A stretch of 64,000 nucleotides of DNA from Phymorhynchus buccinoides (Eukaryota > Mollusca > Gastropoda > Neogastropoda > Raphitomidae), in NCBI GenBank assembly GCA_017654935.2, contig CM065682.1, forward strand, positions 77,638,080 through 77,702,079, in the 5' to 3' direction. The first letter of the stretch is position 1. Each line of letters starts with the position of its first letter. Under the pieces are notes generated by a model that saw only the letters and a program-made list of their open reading frames with translations, searched no databases and was not told the DNA's origin. Positions 40,537-52,270 of this stretch are shown here, one piece after another. The position numbers were made by a program, and so were the translations under genes.

Positions 40537-41590
40537 AAAATGACACCAAGAATTTTAACAGATTTTACTGATGGTTTAATGACGTTATCTATTTTAATGG
40601 TGAGGTCGTCAACCTTTGTTGTTGAAAAAACTATAAACTCACATTTTTGTGGGGCAACTGTAAATCCATTATTATGTAAATAATCAGTTATTTTGTTTGT
40701 GTTGGATTGGTGTATCTGCAAATCAGGATCTAAGCTGTAATAATTTCCAGGGGGGGTGTTAATGGACCAGATTGCGATATCGTCAGCGTACATAGATATC
40801 TTACAATTATGCAGTTTTAGTTTATAAATGTCATGAACCATGATGTTAAATAGTATGGGAGCTATGATACTGCCCTGGGGCACTCCCATGTCAAGATGGT
40901 GAGACATCGACAAGGATTGACCCACTTTCACTCTTAGACTTCGGTTATGTAAGAATGAAAGAATAAAGTTAAATATGTTGCCCTCTATACCGAGACTGCT
41001 GAGTTTGTCGAGGAGTCTCCCATGCCAGACTGAGTCGTAGGCCCCTTTTATGTCGAAAAAGGTGGCCAGGACTTTTCTGCGACGTGCAAAGGAACGTCTG
41101 ACATGGGAGGTAAGTCTAACGACTTGTTCCATGCAATTTCTATGTGCACGGAACCCTGCTTGAAATTTGGGGATAATGTTGTTTTTGTCTAGAAAATATT
41201 CCAGTCTATATTTTACGATACGCTCGTAAATCTTGCCCAAGTGAGGGGTGATGGAGATGGGGCGGTAGTTTTTGGGATCCCTAGCCAGTTTTCCTGGCTT
41301 CAGGATCCCAACCACCTGTGCCTCCTTCCAAGCCTGAGGAACGGTTCCCCCCTCCCAACACTTGGAGTAAAAATCATGTAAAATATTATGAAAAGATTGG
41401 GGGAGTTCTTTTATTAGTTTATAGGAGATAGGATCTTCTCCTGTAGCTTTACAGGGTTTTTTAATTAAATTAATGGATGCAGCAACCTCGGTGATTTTCA
41501 GAGGGGCATTAATATAGTGCGAGTTATCGTTCGATTTTATATGGTGGGGGTTACTTTGGCGCTTGGATTTTTTCTTTTGTAGGAGAAATG
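40533..41590 (-). pseudogene. LINE reverse transcriptase domain, copy 1
   Basis: The frame contains GEDPISYKLIKELPQ, KPGKLARDPKNYRPISITP, FQAGFRAHRNCMEQVVRLTS, TFFDIKGAYDSVWHGRLLDK, MGVPQGSIIAPILFNIMV and the polymerase signature MYADDIAIW, followed by LGVIF and a stop. These correspond to the fingers and palm motifs of non-LTR reverse transcriptases, which copy the element RNA at the nicked target. The domain itself is intact over about 350 codons. The frame then ends at a T6 run (A6 on the + strand near 40536), one base out of frame with the downstream RNase H part (TCNLSWNDHINYL). Confidence 0.9.
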
Positions 41591-41980
41591 TTAGTCTGGC
41601 TAGCTTGAAGCGCAGTTTCTGCCAAGGTGTTTAGCCGTTACAGTTTATTATGGTGAGTTTGTTGTTTTAGGAACTCTGGGCTCCACTAAACCGTGTTTTT
41701 TAGCGTTAATTTTTCTTCTTCTGAGCTTTTCCAAGCTTTACATAATCTTGTATCAGTTATATCTTCATTATTATTAAAAAATTCTCTTTTGCTTCGTTAT
41801 CACGTTCGTTGTCAGTAAGACGCCTGCTTCTAACTTCAAAATATGGTTGGGGGGGGTGGGTGCAGGTCAAAAAGAAACGGTTGAGGCCTTCTTCCTTGGC
41901 CTGCACTGCCTGGTTTTTAACCTTCTCGTTCGCACCACGGTTTTGCCCTAGTTTTACTGTTGTCAAAAGGGGAAGGACAG

Positions 41981-42860
41981 GAAATCGACTTCTCGCAGCT
42001 TTGTGGATTGTTTTTTCTAAATGTTATCGTAATATGTTTCTAAATTAATTGTGTTAAATATGATTAACTGTAATATTTATTCAAAGGGATCGGAATAGGT
42101 GCCAATTGGCCTTTAGCAAAATTTGTATTTGTGTGGCTGTTGTTTTTGTGTGACTGTTTGTTTTGTCACCTTTTGTTGTTTATAGTTTCTTTTTCCTTCT
42201 TCCTTTCTTTCTCCTACTTCTATCTTCTTCTTTCGTAAGAGACGTTAAAAAAATTTTCGATAGAAATTGGGCTTATGGGATCGGAAAATACGAGTATCTG
42301 AAAAGGGATACCATCTCGTGACTGACTACGAAGTTCAGGAGAACAAGGGACAATTCAATAGCAGTTGGTTCTGTTTAGTGCGTCCTGGGAATCTTGTTGC
42401 GGAACCATCGTTTAAATAGTACTAAGTCAGAGTTATTGATTCGTTGAAGAGTTTTATACCTCCAGAATCGGGCTGGATTGATGAAATGCCTCCCAAGCGG
42501 GGGGTGGTGGGCATTAATGTCCGCCCCCCACCCACCAGGACACCGAATTCGGAAGTGAGGCTAGCCAGTCACAAGTGGCATTGGCGTTATAGCCTTTTGG
42601 AAGTAAATTATTTAAAAAAATTTTGTTGTGGTGCCATTGATTTTGGTTTTGAATTGTGTTGGAGTAGATTGTATCATGTCGGTGACTATTGGGGAGGGAA
42701 CTGAGTGGTATTTTAATGGTTGGCTAATGTAAGTTGCAGTGTAGACCCTACCTATTTTCATTGCTTACATTAAGGGGTATTGGTAACCTTGTATTTTGGG
42801 AGATCGGAAAATTTTGTAATTCCAGTTGACTTAAAACATAAAATTTGATATTTAGTATTA
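41981..42860. other. No gene seen
   Basis: AT-rich. It includes AGCGGGGGGTGGTGGGC at 42496-42512, with CCCCCCACCCACCAGG just after it, which can pair. No recognisable coding sequence. Confidence 0.45.
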
Positions 42861-43105
42861 TTAAACTGAAGAACGTGTAATTAAATGGTCAATGGTTCTT
42901 GCCAATGGTGTCGTGTCCATTGCAAGACACTAATTTTGTGACCGCGCCCAGTAACTAAGAAACGGGGGGTTACTCCTGTTACAGATACTATTTAGAATGT
43001 AGGTTATACTTTTTTTGTTGCTGCGATTTCCGAGAGGAAGACTGCGAAGAAAATCCTGCCCTTCCCCTCCGTGACCTACTGACGCCGGGAATTCTCGCAG
43101 AGCCA
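42861..43105 (-). mobile_element. Possible 3' end of a second, related LINE, cut by the gap
   Basis: On the minus strand the reading frame LREFPASVGHGGEGQDFLRS to FLSYWARSQN is followed in a shifted frame by KLVSCNGHDTIGKNH. It is placed like SCNCNNILDLDHL at the C-terminus of the LINE at 39070. The similarity is weak and the 5' side lies in the gap. Confidence 0.4.
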
Positions 43106-43605
43106 NNNNNNNNNNNNNNNNNNNNNNNNNNNNNNNNNNNNNNNNNNNNNNNNNNNNNNNNNNNNNNNNNNNNNNNNNNNNNNNNNNNNNNNNNNNNNNN
43201 NNNNNNNNNNNNNNNNNNNNNNNNNNNNNNNNNNNNNNNNNNNNNNNNNNNNNNNNNNNNNNNNNNNNNNNNNNNNNNNNNNNNNNNNNNNNNNNNNNNN
43301 NNNNNNNNNNNNNNNNNNNNNNNNNNNNNNNNNNNNNNNNNNNNNNNNNNNNNNNNNNNNNNNNNNNNNNNNNNNNNNNNNNNNNNNNNNNNNNNNNNNN
43401 NNNNNNNNNNNNNNNNNNNNNNNNNNNNNNNNNNNNNNNNNNNNNNNNNNNNNNNNNNNNNNNNNNNNNNNNNNNNNNNNNNNNNNNNNNNNNNNNNNNN
43501 NNNNNNNNNNNNNNNNNNNNNNNNNNNNNNNNNNNNNNNNNNNNNNNNNNNNNNNNNNNNNNNNNNNNNNNNNNNNNNNNNNNNNNNNNNNNNNNNNNNN
43601 NNNNN
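43106..43605. other. Scaffold gap, 500 N
   Basis: Exactly 500 N. Duplicated segment copy 2 begins at its right edge. Confidence 1.
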
Positions 43606-43894
43606 TAGAGGGTCCCAATGGCATAGTGAATGCTAAAAAGAATGTTTATAGTGCATCCCTGTGGCCCCCTGCACATTCTTTTAAAGGGTCATTAAGAATT
43701 TTAGTGCTTCATAGACCCCCCCTGGGAGCCCTGATACGAAATCATTAAATGAGTATAACACTAACCACATACATGTACGCGCACAGATCACGTAACCCAC
43801 TACATACACGCAACGACACGCGCGCGCACACGCACACTAAGAGAGAGACAGATAGAGGCTACAAGTACATAGCTTTCCTCACGCCAAACATCAA

Positions 43895-44382
43895 TCAAGG
43901 TACTTTCTGAAGAGATATAATTATGTATTCAGTTGGGATTTGAAGGTTTGGAGACAGGTGACTTTTCTGAGAGAAAGGGGTAGAGAATTCCAAATTGTAG
44001 GTCCAGAAACGGAGAAAGCTCTTTTGCCGTAGGAATTCAGAGAATACGTAGGAACAATTAACAGAAAGAGTCTTGAGACCTAAGTGCTCTAGGAGGCATG
44101 TAAGGGTGGAGAAGCTCCGAAAGATAAGAGGGCGCAGGAATTGAGGCATTGAAAGCATAGAGAAGCAACCTTATACTCTATCCTAGCCTTGACAGGCACC
44201 CATTGGAGGGTGCGCGGAAGAGCTGTTGCACTTTCACGCCTCGACTTTTGCGAAACTCGTCTGGCAGCAAAATGTTGTATTTTTTGGAGTTTGGACAGTT
44301 TTTCACCAGAAAGACCCACAAGCATAGAGTTACAGTAATCCAAGCGAGAGAGAATGAAAGCAACAGCAAGCTTTACATTCAA
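43895..44382 (-). pseudogene. CR1/L2-like LINE C-terminal fragment, copy 2
   Basis: Same fragment as 26489-26950, but split by a frameshift near 44140: the first part ends ASLCFQCLNSCALLSFGA and the second part begins PPRALRSQDS in another frame. Confidence 0.85.
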
Positions 44383-44496
44383 GACGGCAAATTTAAATCC
44401 TTAGTGTTATTACCATCAACTGATCAAGGCACCTCTCGGCGCCCGTATCTCCAGTATTTCTGGACCGATTGCCTTCGAATTTGGCAGGTAGATGAC

Positions 44497-44880
44497 CGTT
44501 TCTTAACCAAATCGCTTCAAATTTGCTGTACTCAGCGTTACCAGTACTTGGCGTTACCGTTACTAGGTGTTACCGTTACTAGGAAGAGCGCTTCACTCTC
44601 AGAGCAGCGCCAACGGGAAACAGGGCCTTATAGTTATAACTCCGCCTTTTCTTAACCGAATCGCTTCAACTTTGCTGTACTCAGCGTTACCAGTACTTGG
44701 CGTTACCGTTACTAGGCGTTGCTGTTACTAGGGAGAGAGCGTCACTCTCACAGCAGCGCCAACGGGAAACGGGGCCTTATAACTCCGTCGTTTCTTAACC
44801 GAATCGCTTCAAATTTGCTGTACTCGGCGTTACCAGTATTTCGCGTTACCGTTCCTAGGCGTTACCGGTACCCGGCGTTG
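44497..44880. repeat. 143-bp tandem repeat, copy 2
   Basis: About 2.7 units as at 27066-27455, with one unit lengthened by a TATAGT insertion near 44630. Confidence 0.85.
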
Positions 44881-45184
44881 CGCTAGTCAATTTTTAGCTT
44901 CAATGTGCTCTCCCATTCCTTTGTGTATAGCCTTCATAGGTTCCTACAAGGTACATGATCCAGATCCAGAGCAAGTCAGCAAGTGAAAAGGAGAGAGAGA
45001 GAGACTTGATAATTAAAACCTAAGTAGGTTGTATTACATGGACATAGTTGCATTGTTTTCAAATTGCTTTATTAGCCCTCTACTTCATTTCAGAATGGTG
45101 AGGTAAATTGCGATGTTTGCTGTTGCTTTGTTTCTGTCACAAATCCCTGAAAACCGCTGCAAAAAATCTTTAAAATTGTAGGTA

Positions 45185-45676
45185 GCCTAATTTTGACATA
45201 GAAACACTGGAGGGGGTCGACTGCCCCCTTCTCCTGGCACATAGGAGGGGGGGGGGGGGGGGGGCAGACATATCCTCCCCCCAAAACGGAGAGACAAGAA
45301 AGAAAATTCAAAGGCTACATTTTTTCATACAATATATCGATTTCTTAAAAATTCTGATACTGAAATGATGGACGTTCCTAAATGTACAAGTACGAGACCT
45401 ATCAAACACAGTGTCCCCTTATCCATATCTTCTGCTCCCTTCCCCCCATTTCCCCATTGCCCTCTGTGACTTTGGTAAAAAAAAAAAAAAAGTTGCACCA
45501 CAATTCTGCTTCTGTTGCCCTCCTCTTACTAGAGATGACAGACACAAAATGGTTAAATCCTAGATCTGGCCCCTAAATTCCCTGTGAGATTTTCATGCAA
45601 ATTTCGCACCCCCCACCCCCCCTATGTGGCGGGAGAAGTGGGCAGCCGACCCCCTCCAGTGTTTCTATGTCAAAAT
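45185..45676. repeat. Inverted repeat, copy 2
   Basis: Arms ACATAGAAACACTGGAGGGG and CCCCTCCAGTGTTTCTATGT pair better here than in copy 1, which has a TGA insertion in the left arm. Confidence 0.75.
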
Positions 45677-46107
45677 TATGTCAATTTAAAAACAAAAATT
45701 GTATAGTTTATCTATTATCTGTTCACAACAAAAGAAATAGCTCTACTGTACTACAAAAAAAGAAAAAGCTTCAACCACAATGGGATTGGCCTCCACCCAC
45801 CCCATCCAAAATGGCTACTCTCTCCGGCATCTCCGCCAAGGAGGAATCGCCGTTTCGACGGTTTAATTTTAGGAAACCAGATCAAAGTGAGTCTGTTCCG
45901 ATCCTTGAAGCTTAAGGCTGTCTTTCTGGTGATCTCGACGTGTTTCTTGCAAAAACTCATCCGTCGGGGTCCACCTTTAACGGAAAAATCTCTGACATTA
46001 GCTCTAAAAATGGGCAGATTCATGGCATGATGCTTGGCAGTGAATGTTTTTGTATTTGTTGGGAGTGTACTGAGTGATGTACTGGGTGAATGTATTCACC
46101 CATGGTA

Positions 46108-46290
46108 CAGTGGAACCTCCCTTATAAGACCTTCAAAATCATCCAAAATGAGGTCTTATAAGGGAGGGGTCTTATAAGGGAGGTAATTTTAATACTTGCA
46201 AAGAAGGGCAATGTCTCGGAGAAGTAGGTCTTATGTGGGACTGGGAGGGAGTGTTATATTATAATAGATCGTGTAAGGGAGGTTCCACTG
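46108..46290. mobile_element. pogo/Tigger-like MITE, copy 2
   Basis: CAGTGGAACCTCCC and GGGAGGTTCCACTG with TA on both sides (46106-46107 and 46291-46292). Confidence 0.85.
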
Positions 46291-46373
46291 TACTAGAATA
46301 GTTAAAGATTGTCTCTGCTTCCCAGTTTCAGCCATAGCGTTTGTTTCAGTATTTTGAGATTTGGTTGTTGCAG

Positions 46374-46577
46374 GTGCCAGTGCCAGTGGCGTGCACTTCC
46401 AGGTCTACCTGCTGGATGGCCTCTACAGGTGGAACCAGGACCAGGATGCTGCTGTGGGACAGGTGAAAGGGCTGCACAACTACTGCAGCATTCTCCAGGC
46501 TGCCCTCAACGACCTGAGCTGCTCTGTGTTCGGGGAATGTGCAGTGCCCTCCAAGACATATACAAGTCCATATACAG
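46374..46577 (+). CDS. Uncharacterised family module A, first visible exon, copy 2
   Basis: Same splice sites and phases (1-1) as 28948-29154 but 204 bp long. It is one codon shorter, reading YRWNQDQDAAVGQVKG. The frame stays open and joins 47286 (YTG-ELIGLQYL). The fact that the length difference is a whole codon, with no stops, hints that the exon is or was under coding constraint. No function known. Confidence 0.65.
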
Positions 46578-46869
46578 GTGAGGTAGCATGATTAACATGG
46601 ATTCATCTTTCTGAATGTGAATATAACAGATACATCCCAAAGAACAAATATGTCATATCTGTTGTGTTTTTTGTTATTTTTCTCTGTGTTTGCGTGGGTA
46701 GGTTATTTTGTAGTCTCAGTTCTATAAGATGCTGCATGTAACATTTTGAAGGGCCAATATCACAGTGAGACAGAGTTAGATCTGAGGGGGCTCCTGGTCC
46801 GTGCTCATAGTTTCAAAACTGTTGCCTTCAGACCACTTTAACTATATAAGGTATGTATTAGTATGTATT

Positions 46870-47155
46870 TTCACTGGTCTCCCCGCTGCGTACAGCTGGC
46901 AAATTCCAATTTCGCCTTGAGCACGATGAACCCGAGTTCAAACCTGGGCACATGGGATTATTCCTCTCACTCTGCACTAGGCCTTATGGTATGAACGTGG
47001 AGCCTTTTGGATGACGATCAACTGAGGTCCTGTGTGCCCATGCAGTTAGCACACGTTAAACCCATTGATAACAAAAAAGGTGTCATTTGGTCAAAATGTA
47101 CACACACACACACACACCCCTCTCCTCCCTTTCCTTCCTCATCAGTCACACAAAA
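46870..47155 (+). mobile_element. SINE-1, copy 2
   Basis: Same insertion as 29460-29735, with a 2-bp deletion in the GATGACGATC motif. Confidence 0.75.
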
Positions 47156-47285
47156 ACAGGCATGAGAACGGCCAGCAGATCCACGGTGTTCCCATCTTGT
47201 TCTCTTCTATAACTTTAGTCTAACTATTATTTATAGTTTATTTTCATCGAATTACCTGTAATTATATGATTACATTTTTGCACAG

Positions 47286-47822
47286 GTGAGCTGATTGGCC
47301 TTCAGTACCTGACAGATCAGACTGTCAGGGGTCTGAGGCAGGAAGCTGAAGACGACGAAAGGAGAGTTGAGGAGGCTCTGGAGAGGGGAGAGGAAGTGGA
47401 AGTTCCTGAAACATGGGATGATCCAGCAGCAGCTTCAAATGATGCAGATACTGCAGAAGACAACACCGTCAGCCCAGCCTCCATTCTCCTGCATCAGTCA
47501 GCGGAGAAAGTGCTGGATGATGTCTGCAAACGGTCCTTTACCCTTAGGCAGGCGTCTTCTGCAGATACTGCATCGTCTGCTGCACCTCCTCCAGCCAGTT
47601 CCTCTCAGAAGTCCTCTCCAGACTACCAGCCTGCAGCCAGGCAGTGTGCGCTCAGTAAGCGTACTCTCCTGCCTCAAGTCAGGAGAGGTACCTGCTATTG
47701 CTAAGCGCCTTTGCCCACAGTCTTCCACATCAGCGGAGCCTGAACCACAGTCAACATCAGCAGAGCCTGAACCACAGTCCACATCAGCACAGCCTGAACC
47801 AGTGCCTAGTACCTCTTCTGCA
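47286..47822 (+). pseudogene. Uncharacterised family module A, acidic linker exon, copy 2
   Basis: Same 537-bp exon and the same frame break as 29865-30401: the entry frame stops at 47702-47704, and the exit frame carries the three TSAEPEPQS-type repeats and STSSA before donor GTAAGA. Because both copies share the break, it predates their separation or is biologically tolerated. A 28-base removal between GTAAGC and GTCAG would restore the frame here too. Confidence 0.6.
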
Positions 47823-47879
47823 GTAAGATATTTTTTCTTTTGCATTTTTCTTTCAGGATTCTTTTTACTATAAATAATG

Positions 47880-48195
47880 GACAGAGTTTATCATTAGTGT
47901 CTCCCCTAGGGGATACTGGCAGTTATTTTACACAAATAGTTCTTCCACCTTCTGGAAGTTCTGTGCGTGTACCTTCCTTCAGTCTGTCTCTCGCTTTGAC
48001 TCGGCCTTTTCCCTTTGCTTACTGTCATGTACTATCTTTCTGCCTAACCCATCAACTCTCCACCTTTTTTCAAGAAATTCTTCTGCAGCCTAAGACGGAC
48101 ATGCTGGACCAAACTATCTTTTTAGTTAGACGATAACGGCAGCATGACTCAGCAGCACTCATAATTGACAGGAAACTGAGCGATCAATGAAGAAG
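47880..48195 (+). repeat. Rep-2, copy 2
   Basis: Same position relative to the linker exon as 30478-30776, with several substitutions (for example GTGCGTGTACCTTCC). Confidence 0.75.
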
Positions 48196-48214
48196 AAAAA
48201 GAATCATGTTATTA

Positions 48215-48295
48215 GATTAAGATTATAGCCCCGTTGACAACTAAGGCCATATCAGGGCTGTCACCACGTTAAATCTTACCACATGTATTAAGAGG
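48215..48295 (-). mobile_element. LINE 3' tail fragment, copy 2
   Basis: Same as 30800-30880. Confidence 0.6.
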
Positions 48296-48329
48296 CAAAG
48301 CCTTCAAGGCTCACGTCTGATTTTTATTA

Positions 48330-48376
48330 CTATAGCAGGCATGGGAATTCCCATGACAATTCCCATGCCTGTATAG
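48330..48376. repeat. Short palindrome, copy 2
   Basis: Same as 30912-30958. Confidence 0.8.
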
Positions 48377-49384
48377 AGAGAATACTGTTATGTAGACACT
48401 TGTGCATCTGAAAACAGAATTAATTTTTATTTTGCTGTGTAAATTAAATTATTTCTATGCATTAAATTACCCCTACCCCTTTCTTTAAAATTTAATTATA
48501 TGTATGTTTATATATGCGCATGTAACATAGTGGAGCCCTATTTTTATTTTTGGCAAACAAGTAAAATTGAAAAGCATATTGACCAAGCTTTCAGAAAAAC
48601 ATAGTGACCAATCCCCCCTCCCCCCCCGCCGGGGTAAGGGGGGTCTACGGACACCTGTAGTAGGCCTACAGTCTTTGCCTGTAGGTCTAAGGCTCTTACT
48701 CTTAGAAAATTAATAATTGAAGTTGCGTAATTCGTAAGGCCATACTCCTGATCTGTTTCTGTTTTAAACTGATTGTTCATGCGATGAAAACTTGTTCCAC
48801 ATCATCTACATTTCTGTAAGATATTTTTTTCTGTAAGATATTTTATATTAGTCCTAATATTTTATTTTCATTTCGTTAATCCCCCCCCCCCCTCTCTGCC
48901 ACAAAGCAAAGGTCAAGGTCACAGCCAGCAAGCTCATCCATGTTTATCTTCCCCTGTACAGTCTTTGCACATGGTGATCAATCGTCTAGGCCTAACAAAG
49001 GATTCGTACGTCGAAGGCAGTGAAATCGACGAACCCTGGATTTTCCGTATATTTTTTTTCAAGACTGAAATGAATGTGGGCTAAATGTTAAGTACGTCGT
49101 CTTGATTATGAGGTAAGGCGTGATATCTTATTCTCTAGGCCTAGGCCTTGTTGTCGGAAGTGCGGTAGGCTAAGTATTGCATGCGCAGAGATGATGTGCG
49201 AATGAACACGAACAACCGTTGTCAAACTCAAACGCGCAAATAAAACGAAACAACCGGGCCGTCAACGCACACACTCGGTACATCCATTTGTTACAGAAAA
49301 TATAAGTTGACGACGTTAAAATGTACCTATTTGTACACACCTGAAGTCTTGTGTTTCTTTTTAAAGAGCGTTTTTGTATTCTAA

Positions 49385-49825
49385 TGGAGAGTCTTCTTTC
49401 CAGTATCTCCTACTCGGTACAACACAACAGTAATCTCTGCAACAAATGATTTTCTTTCTTTTGTTCCTTACCGATGTATCTGACTGCTTTGATCGTCATG
49501 ACTTGAAGGCTCACGTCAAAATCAAGTATCCTGCTAACTTTAACCCTCTAACATCTTATGTTTTTTTGAGAAAATGACAACGTTAAAGTTTCAGTGGAGA
49601 GTGAGAGTCTTCTTTAGTTTGAAGAGTGTGACTGAGTCAAGGTTAAAGGTTGCACAACAGTAATCTCTGCAACAAATGATTATCTTTATTTTGTTCTTTA
49701 TCAATGTATCTGACTGCTTTGATCGTCGTGACTTGAAGGCTCACGTCAAAATCAAGTATCCTGCTAACTTTAACCCTCTAACGCCTTATATGTTTAGAGA
49801 AAATGACAACGTTAAGGTTTGAGTT
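49385..49825. repeat. ~235-bp tandem duplication, copy 2
   Basis: As at 31975-32430, lacking the ACGAGTATCTG insertion in the first unit. Confidence 0.85.
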
Positions 49826-49852
49826 AAGGTTACAGGTCGGGGCCACGGACGC

Positions 49853-49854
<2 letters not shown>

Positions 49855-49890
<36 letters not shown>
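49855..49890. repeat. CA microsatellite, copy 2
   Basis: CA run with one interrupting G near 49888. Confidence 0.95.
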
Positions 49891-49893
<3 letters not shown>

Positions 49894-50097
49894 ACAACCG
49901 AACATGTACGATACTATAGACTCACTTTGTTTTAAAAAACGACGTGAGCCAAAAAGGGATAAAAACACAAGGTAAAAGTGTTATTAGCTGTCCCATTGAA
50001 TTGAAACTTGGTGTGTACATTTACACAAATGTTGAGTGTGTCACTACGTGTCATGTGTTCATTGGAATAATGTTTCCTCTTTGAAATATTAAACCAG

Positions 50098-50354
50098 GTC
50101 TGCTATGGACCAGACAACAGGCCGGGCTACGACAAGGTGCAGAGTTTGGCAAGGTACCTTGTGTCACTCTGCCACAACTCTGCACTGAGTCAAGGGGAGG
50201 TGGAGGAAATCAAGAAACTCCATGGTGACCTTGACCAGGTCGACAAGGACCCTGTCGTCTGTCCGGAAAGGACCCAGAAGACAGGCAACACAGGGTTCTT
50301 CAGGCGGGTCAAGGGCCACAACCTGGATGTGCCAGGCTTGCAGTTTGCCAGGAA
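50098..50354 (+). CDS. Uncharacterised family module A, exon VCYGPDN...QFARK, copy 2
   Basis: Identical in protein sequence, splice sites and phases to 32699-32955. It starts VCYGPDNRPGYDKVQ and ends GLQFARK with donor AA|GTAAGT. The complete identity of the protein while intron microsatellites and indels differ is notable but could simply reflect recent divergence. Confidence 0.7.
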
Positions 50355-50619
50355 GTAAGTGCAGTGTTTTATTTCAGCTGGATATTACTGTTTAACCTAA
50401 TGTTTATGTATAAATATTTTCGTTCTTGATTTGGTCCTGTGCTAGTGGCTGACAAAGGTTTTGCTTAGATGTGAGAGAAAGCCGAAAATGCCCATATAAG
50501 CAACAAAAAGCTGCTTGGTTTTGTGGGTGTGTATTTTTTTTTTATATCGTAGGTAGAAATATTTTTATAATAATTGCAAAAGTGTTTTATGTGTGTGTGC
50601 ATGTTTTCCTTGTTCGCAG

Positions 50620-50793
50620 AACCTTCGCTGGTTTGGGTTCCCCGGGCCATGACCCCAGCGTCAACAGGCTAACAGAGGCAGTGGTTGGCAGGGTGTTCGA
50701 AGCACACCTGTATCCAGTCACCACAGCGCAGGTCCAGAAATCGCGCCTGGCACTGGTGTCTGATGCCTATCGCCAACTACTGTCTTTGCTAGA
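50620..50793 (+). pseudogene. Duplicate exon of module A, copy 2
   Basis: As 33221-33394, but here the repeat period is 222 bp. The frame therefore runs without a stop from this unit through the intervening acceptor region (EIKGLTCVFVHVFLVRR) into the second unit at 50842. A merged exon would be readable in this copy only. Confidence 0.6.
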
Positions 50794-50841
50794 GATTAAA
50801 GGTTTAACTTGTGTGTTTGTGCATGTTTTCCTTGTTCGCAG

Positions 50842-51078
50842 AACCTTCGCTGGTTTGGGTTCCCCGGGCCATGACCCCAGCGTCAACAGGCTAACAGAGG
50901 CAGTGGTTGGCAGGGTGTTTGAAGCACACCTGTATCCAGTCACCACAGCGCAGGTCCAGAAATCGCGCCTGGCACTGGTGTCTGATGCCTATCGCCAACT
51001 ACTGTCTCTGCTAGAGAACTCCCCAGCCAGAGGCCTTCTCCTGCTCGCCAACGTCAACCAGAAACTGCTGAGCAACTG
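50842..51078 (+). CDS. Uncharacterised family module A, exon ending LLSNW, copy 2
   Basis: Same as 33445-33681, reading TFAGLGSPGHD instead of TYTGLGSPGHD at the start. Acceptor TTGTTCGCAG, donor CTG|GTTAGT, phase 2-2. No terminal exon follows within this copy either. Confidence 0.68.
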
Positions 51079-51254
51079 GTTAGTAACATCATTATATTCA
51101 TAATACGCCTTGGCATAGGGCTGTGTCAGACCAATTGACATAAGCTAGAACACCAAGGCTACATCAAAATGTTATGCTATGCATAGTTATGCAGGGATTG
51201 TCTAGCCATGGCAATTAAGCTCCTAGCATAACATCATCAGTCCAAAATCCTCCG

Positions 51255-51400
51255 AAGTCAGAGTGTGACTGCTCACGTGGCAGGATAATCGAATATGATC
51301 ACATACGTAATGTTCTCATCCCTAGCTGGTGCATTTGTATCAGTGTTCAAGTGCTTCGTCTTTTGGGATGATCCCTGGAGCCTTTAAGCCAGGGTACGAC
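51255..51400. repeat. Rep-3, copy 2
   Basis: Same as 33847-33998, with small deletions and a TTCGTCTTTTGGG change. Confidence 0.75.
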
Positions 51401-51631
51401 AACAACATCAACATATTCATAATGAATAGCATTCTTTACACAATCCTGCAAATGTCCCCTGGAGTAATTTGGTACTGATCTATTATATTATATAATGATT
51501 GGTCTGTCCTAGTCCGACTGTCTGTTCATCTGTCTGCTCTAAAGTTAAAATGTGAAACGTTTCATTAGTAGTAAGTGGCAGGGCTCTGACATTTCACACA
51601 TTTATTCCTTGTGACAAGACCTCACTGCAGA

Positions 51632-51903
51632 TCTTACTATCTGCATAACTAAATACTTACCAACACTCAAAACAATCAGTCTCCCTTCCAGTTCCAGCCT
51701 TCCCTCCTGATGCTATTGGAAAATAGAGAATGGCTATCTAGGGGAGATAACCACCAAGGACGAGAGTAGCCAAGGGAGGTTATGCTACTATCTCGGTGGT
51801 GGTTTCCGTTTTGGGTTTTACGCTTGGGTTCTTCCAGCTAATTAGTGTGTATGCAATTGTTTTGAGTGTTGGTAAGTATTTAGTTATGTAGATAGTAAGA
51901 TTA
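51632..51903. mobile_element. MITE with ~46-bp terminal repeats, copy 2
   Basis: Same as 34229-34500. Confidence 0.8.
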
Positions 51904-52037
51904 ATAAAAATCTACCAATACTAGCGCAACGCCTAGTACTGGCAAATCCCAGAACTGGTAACGCCTAGTACCGGTACCGCCAAGAACCGGTAATGATGAG
52001 TAGCGGTTTCGCCGGGTCCGCAAAATATTATGTTATT

Positions 52038-52078
52038 AGAGAGAGAGACAGACTGACAGGCAGAGAGAGACAGACAGG

Positions 52079-52112
<34 letters not shown>

Positions 52113-52129
52113 GACAGACAGACAAAGGC

Positions 52130-52160
<31 letters not shown>

Positions 52161-52270
52161 GAGAGAGAAACAGCGACTGTCGCGCGCCTCCTCCCCTCCT
52201 CTGAGAGAGAGAAACAGCGACGCTCGCGCCTCCTCCTCCCCCCCCCCCCCCCCCCCCCCCCGCCCCCCTC
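52038..52270. repeat. GA/CAGA repeat and C run, copy 2
   Basis: As at 34636-34880, with different run lengths. Confidence 0.9.

Larger units (their letters stand above)
26198..41630 (+). repeat. Duplicated segment, copy 1 (~15.4 kb)
   Basis: Collinear with 43606-59003. The offset is 17410 at the left end (GGTCCCAATG at 26201 and 43611) and 17370 at the right end (TTACTTTGGC at 41551 and 58921). Differences are scattered substitutions, microsatellite lengths and small indels. Similarity stops at about 41630 inside a LINE. It may be a true tandem duplication or an unmerged haplotype. Confidence 0.95.
38930..41980 (-). mobile_element. I-group non-LTR retrotransposon with RT and RNase H, copy 1
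   Basis: Minus-strand order: a possible 5' coding remnant at 41640-41980 (FNNNEDITDTRLCKAWKSSE, WSPEFLKQQ), the reverse transcriptase at 40533-41590, RNase H at 39391-40536, and a C-terminal Cys/His tail at 39070-39390. Inactivating breaks are listed in the sub-entries. No intact endonuclease or ORF1 is visible. Copy 2 (56300-59003) lacks the part beyond 41630. Confidence 0.85.
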
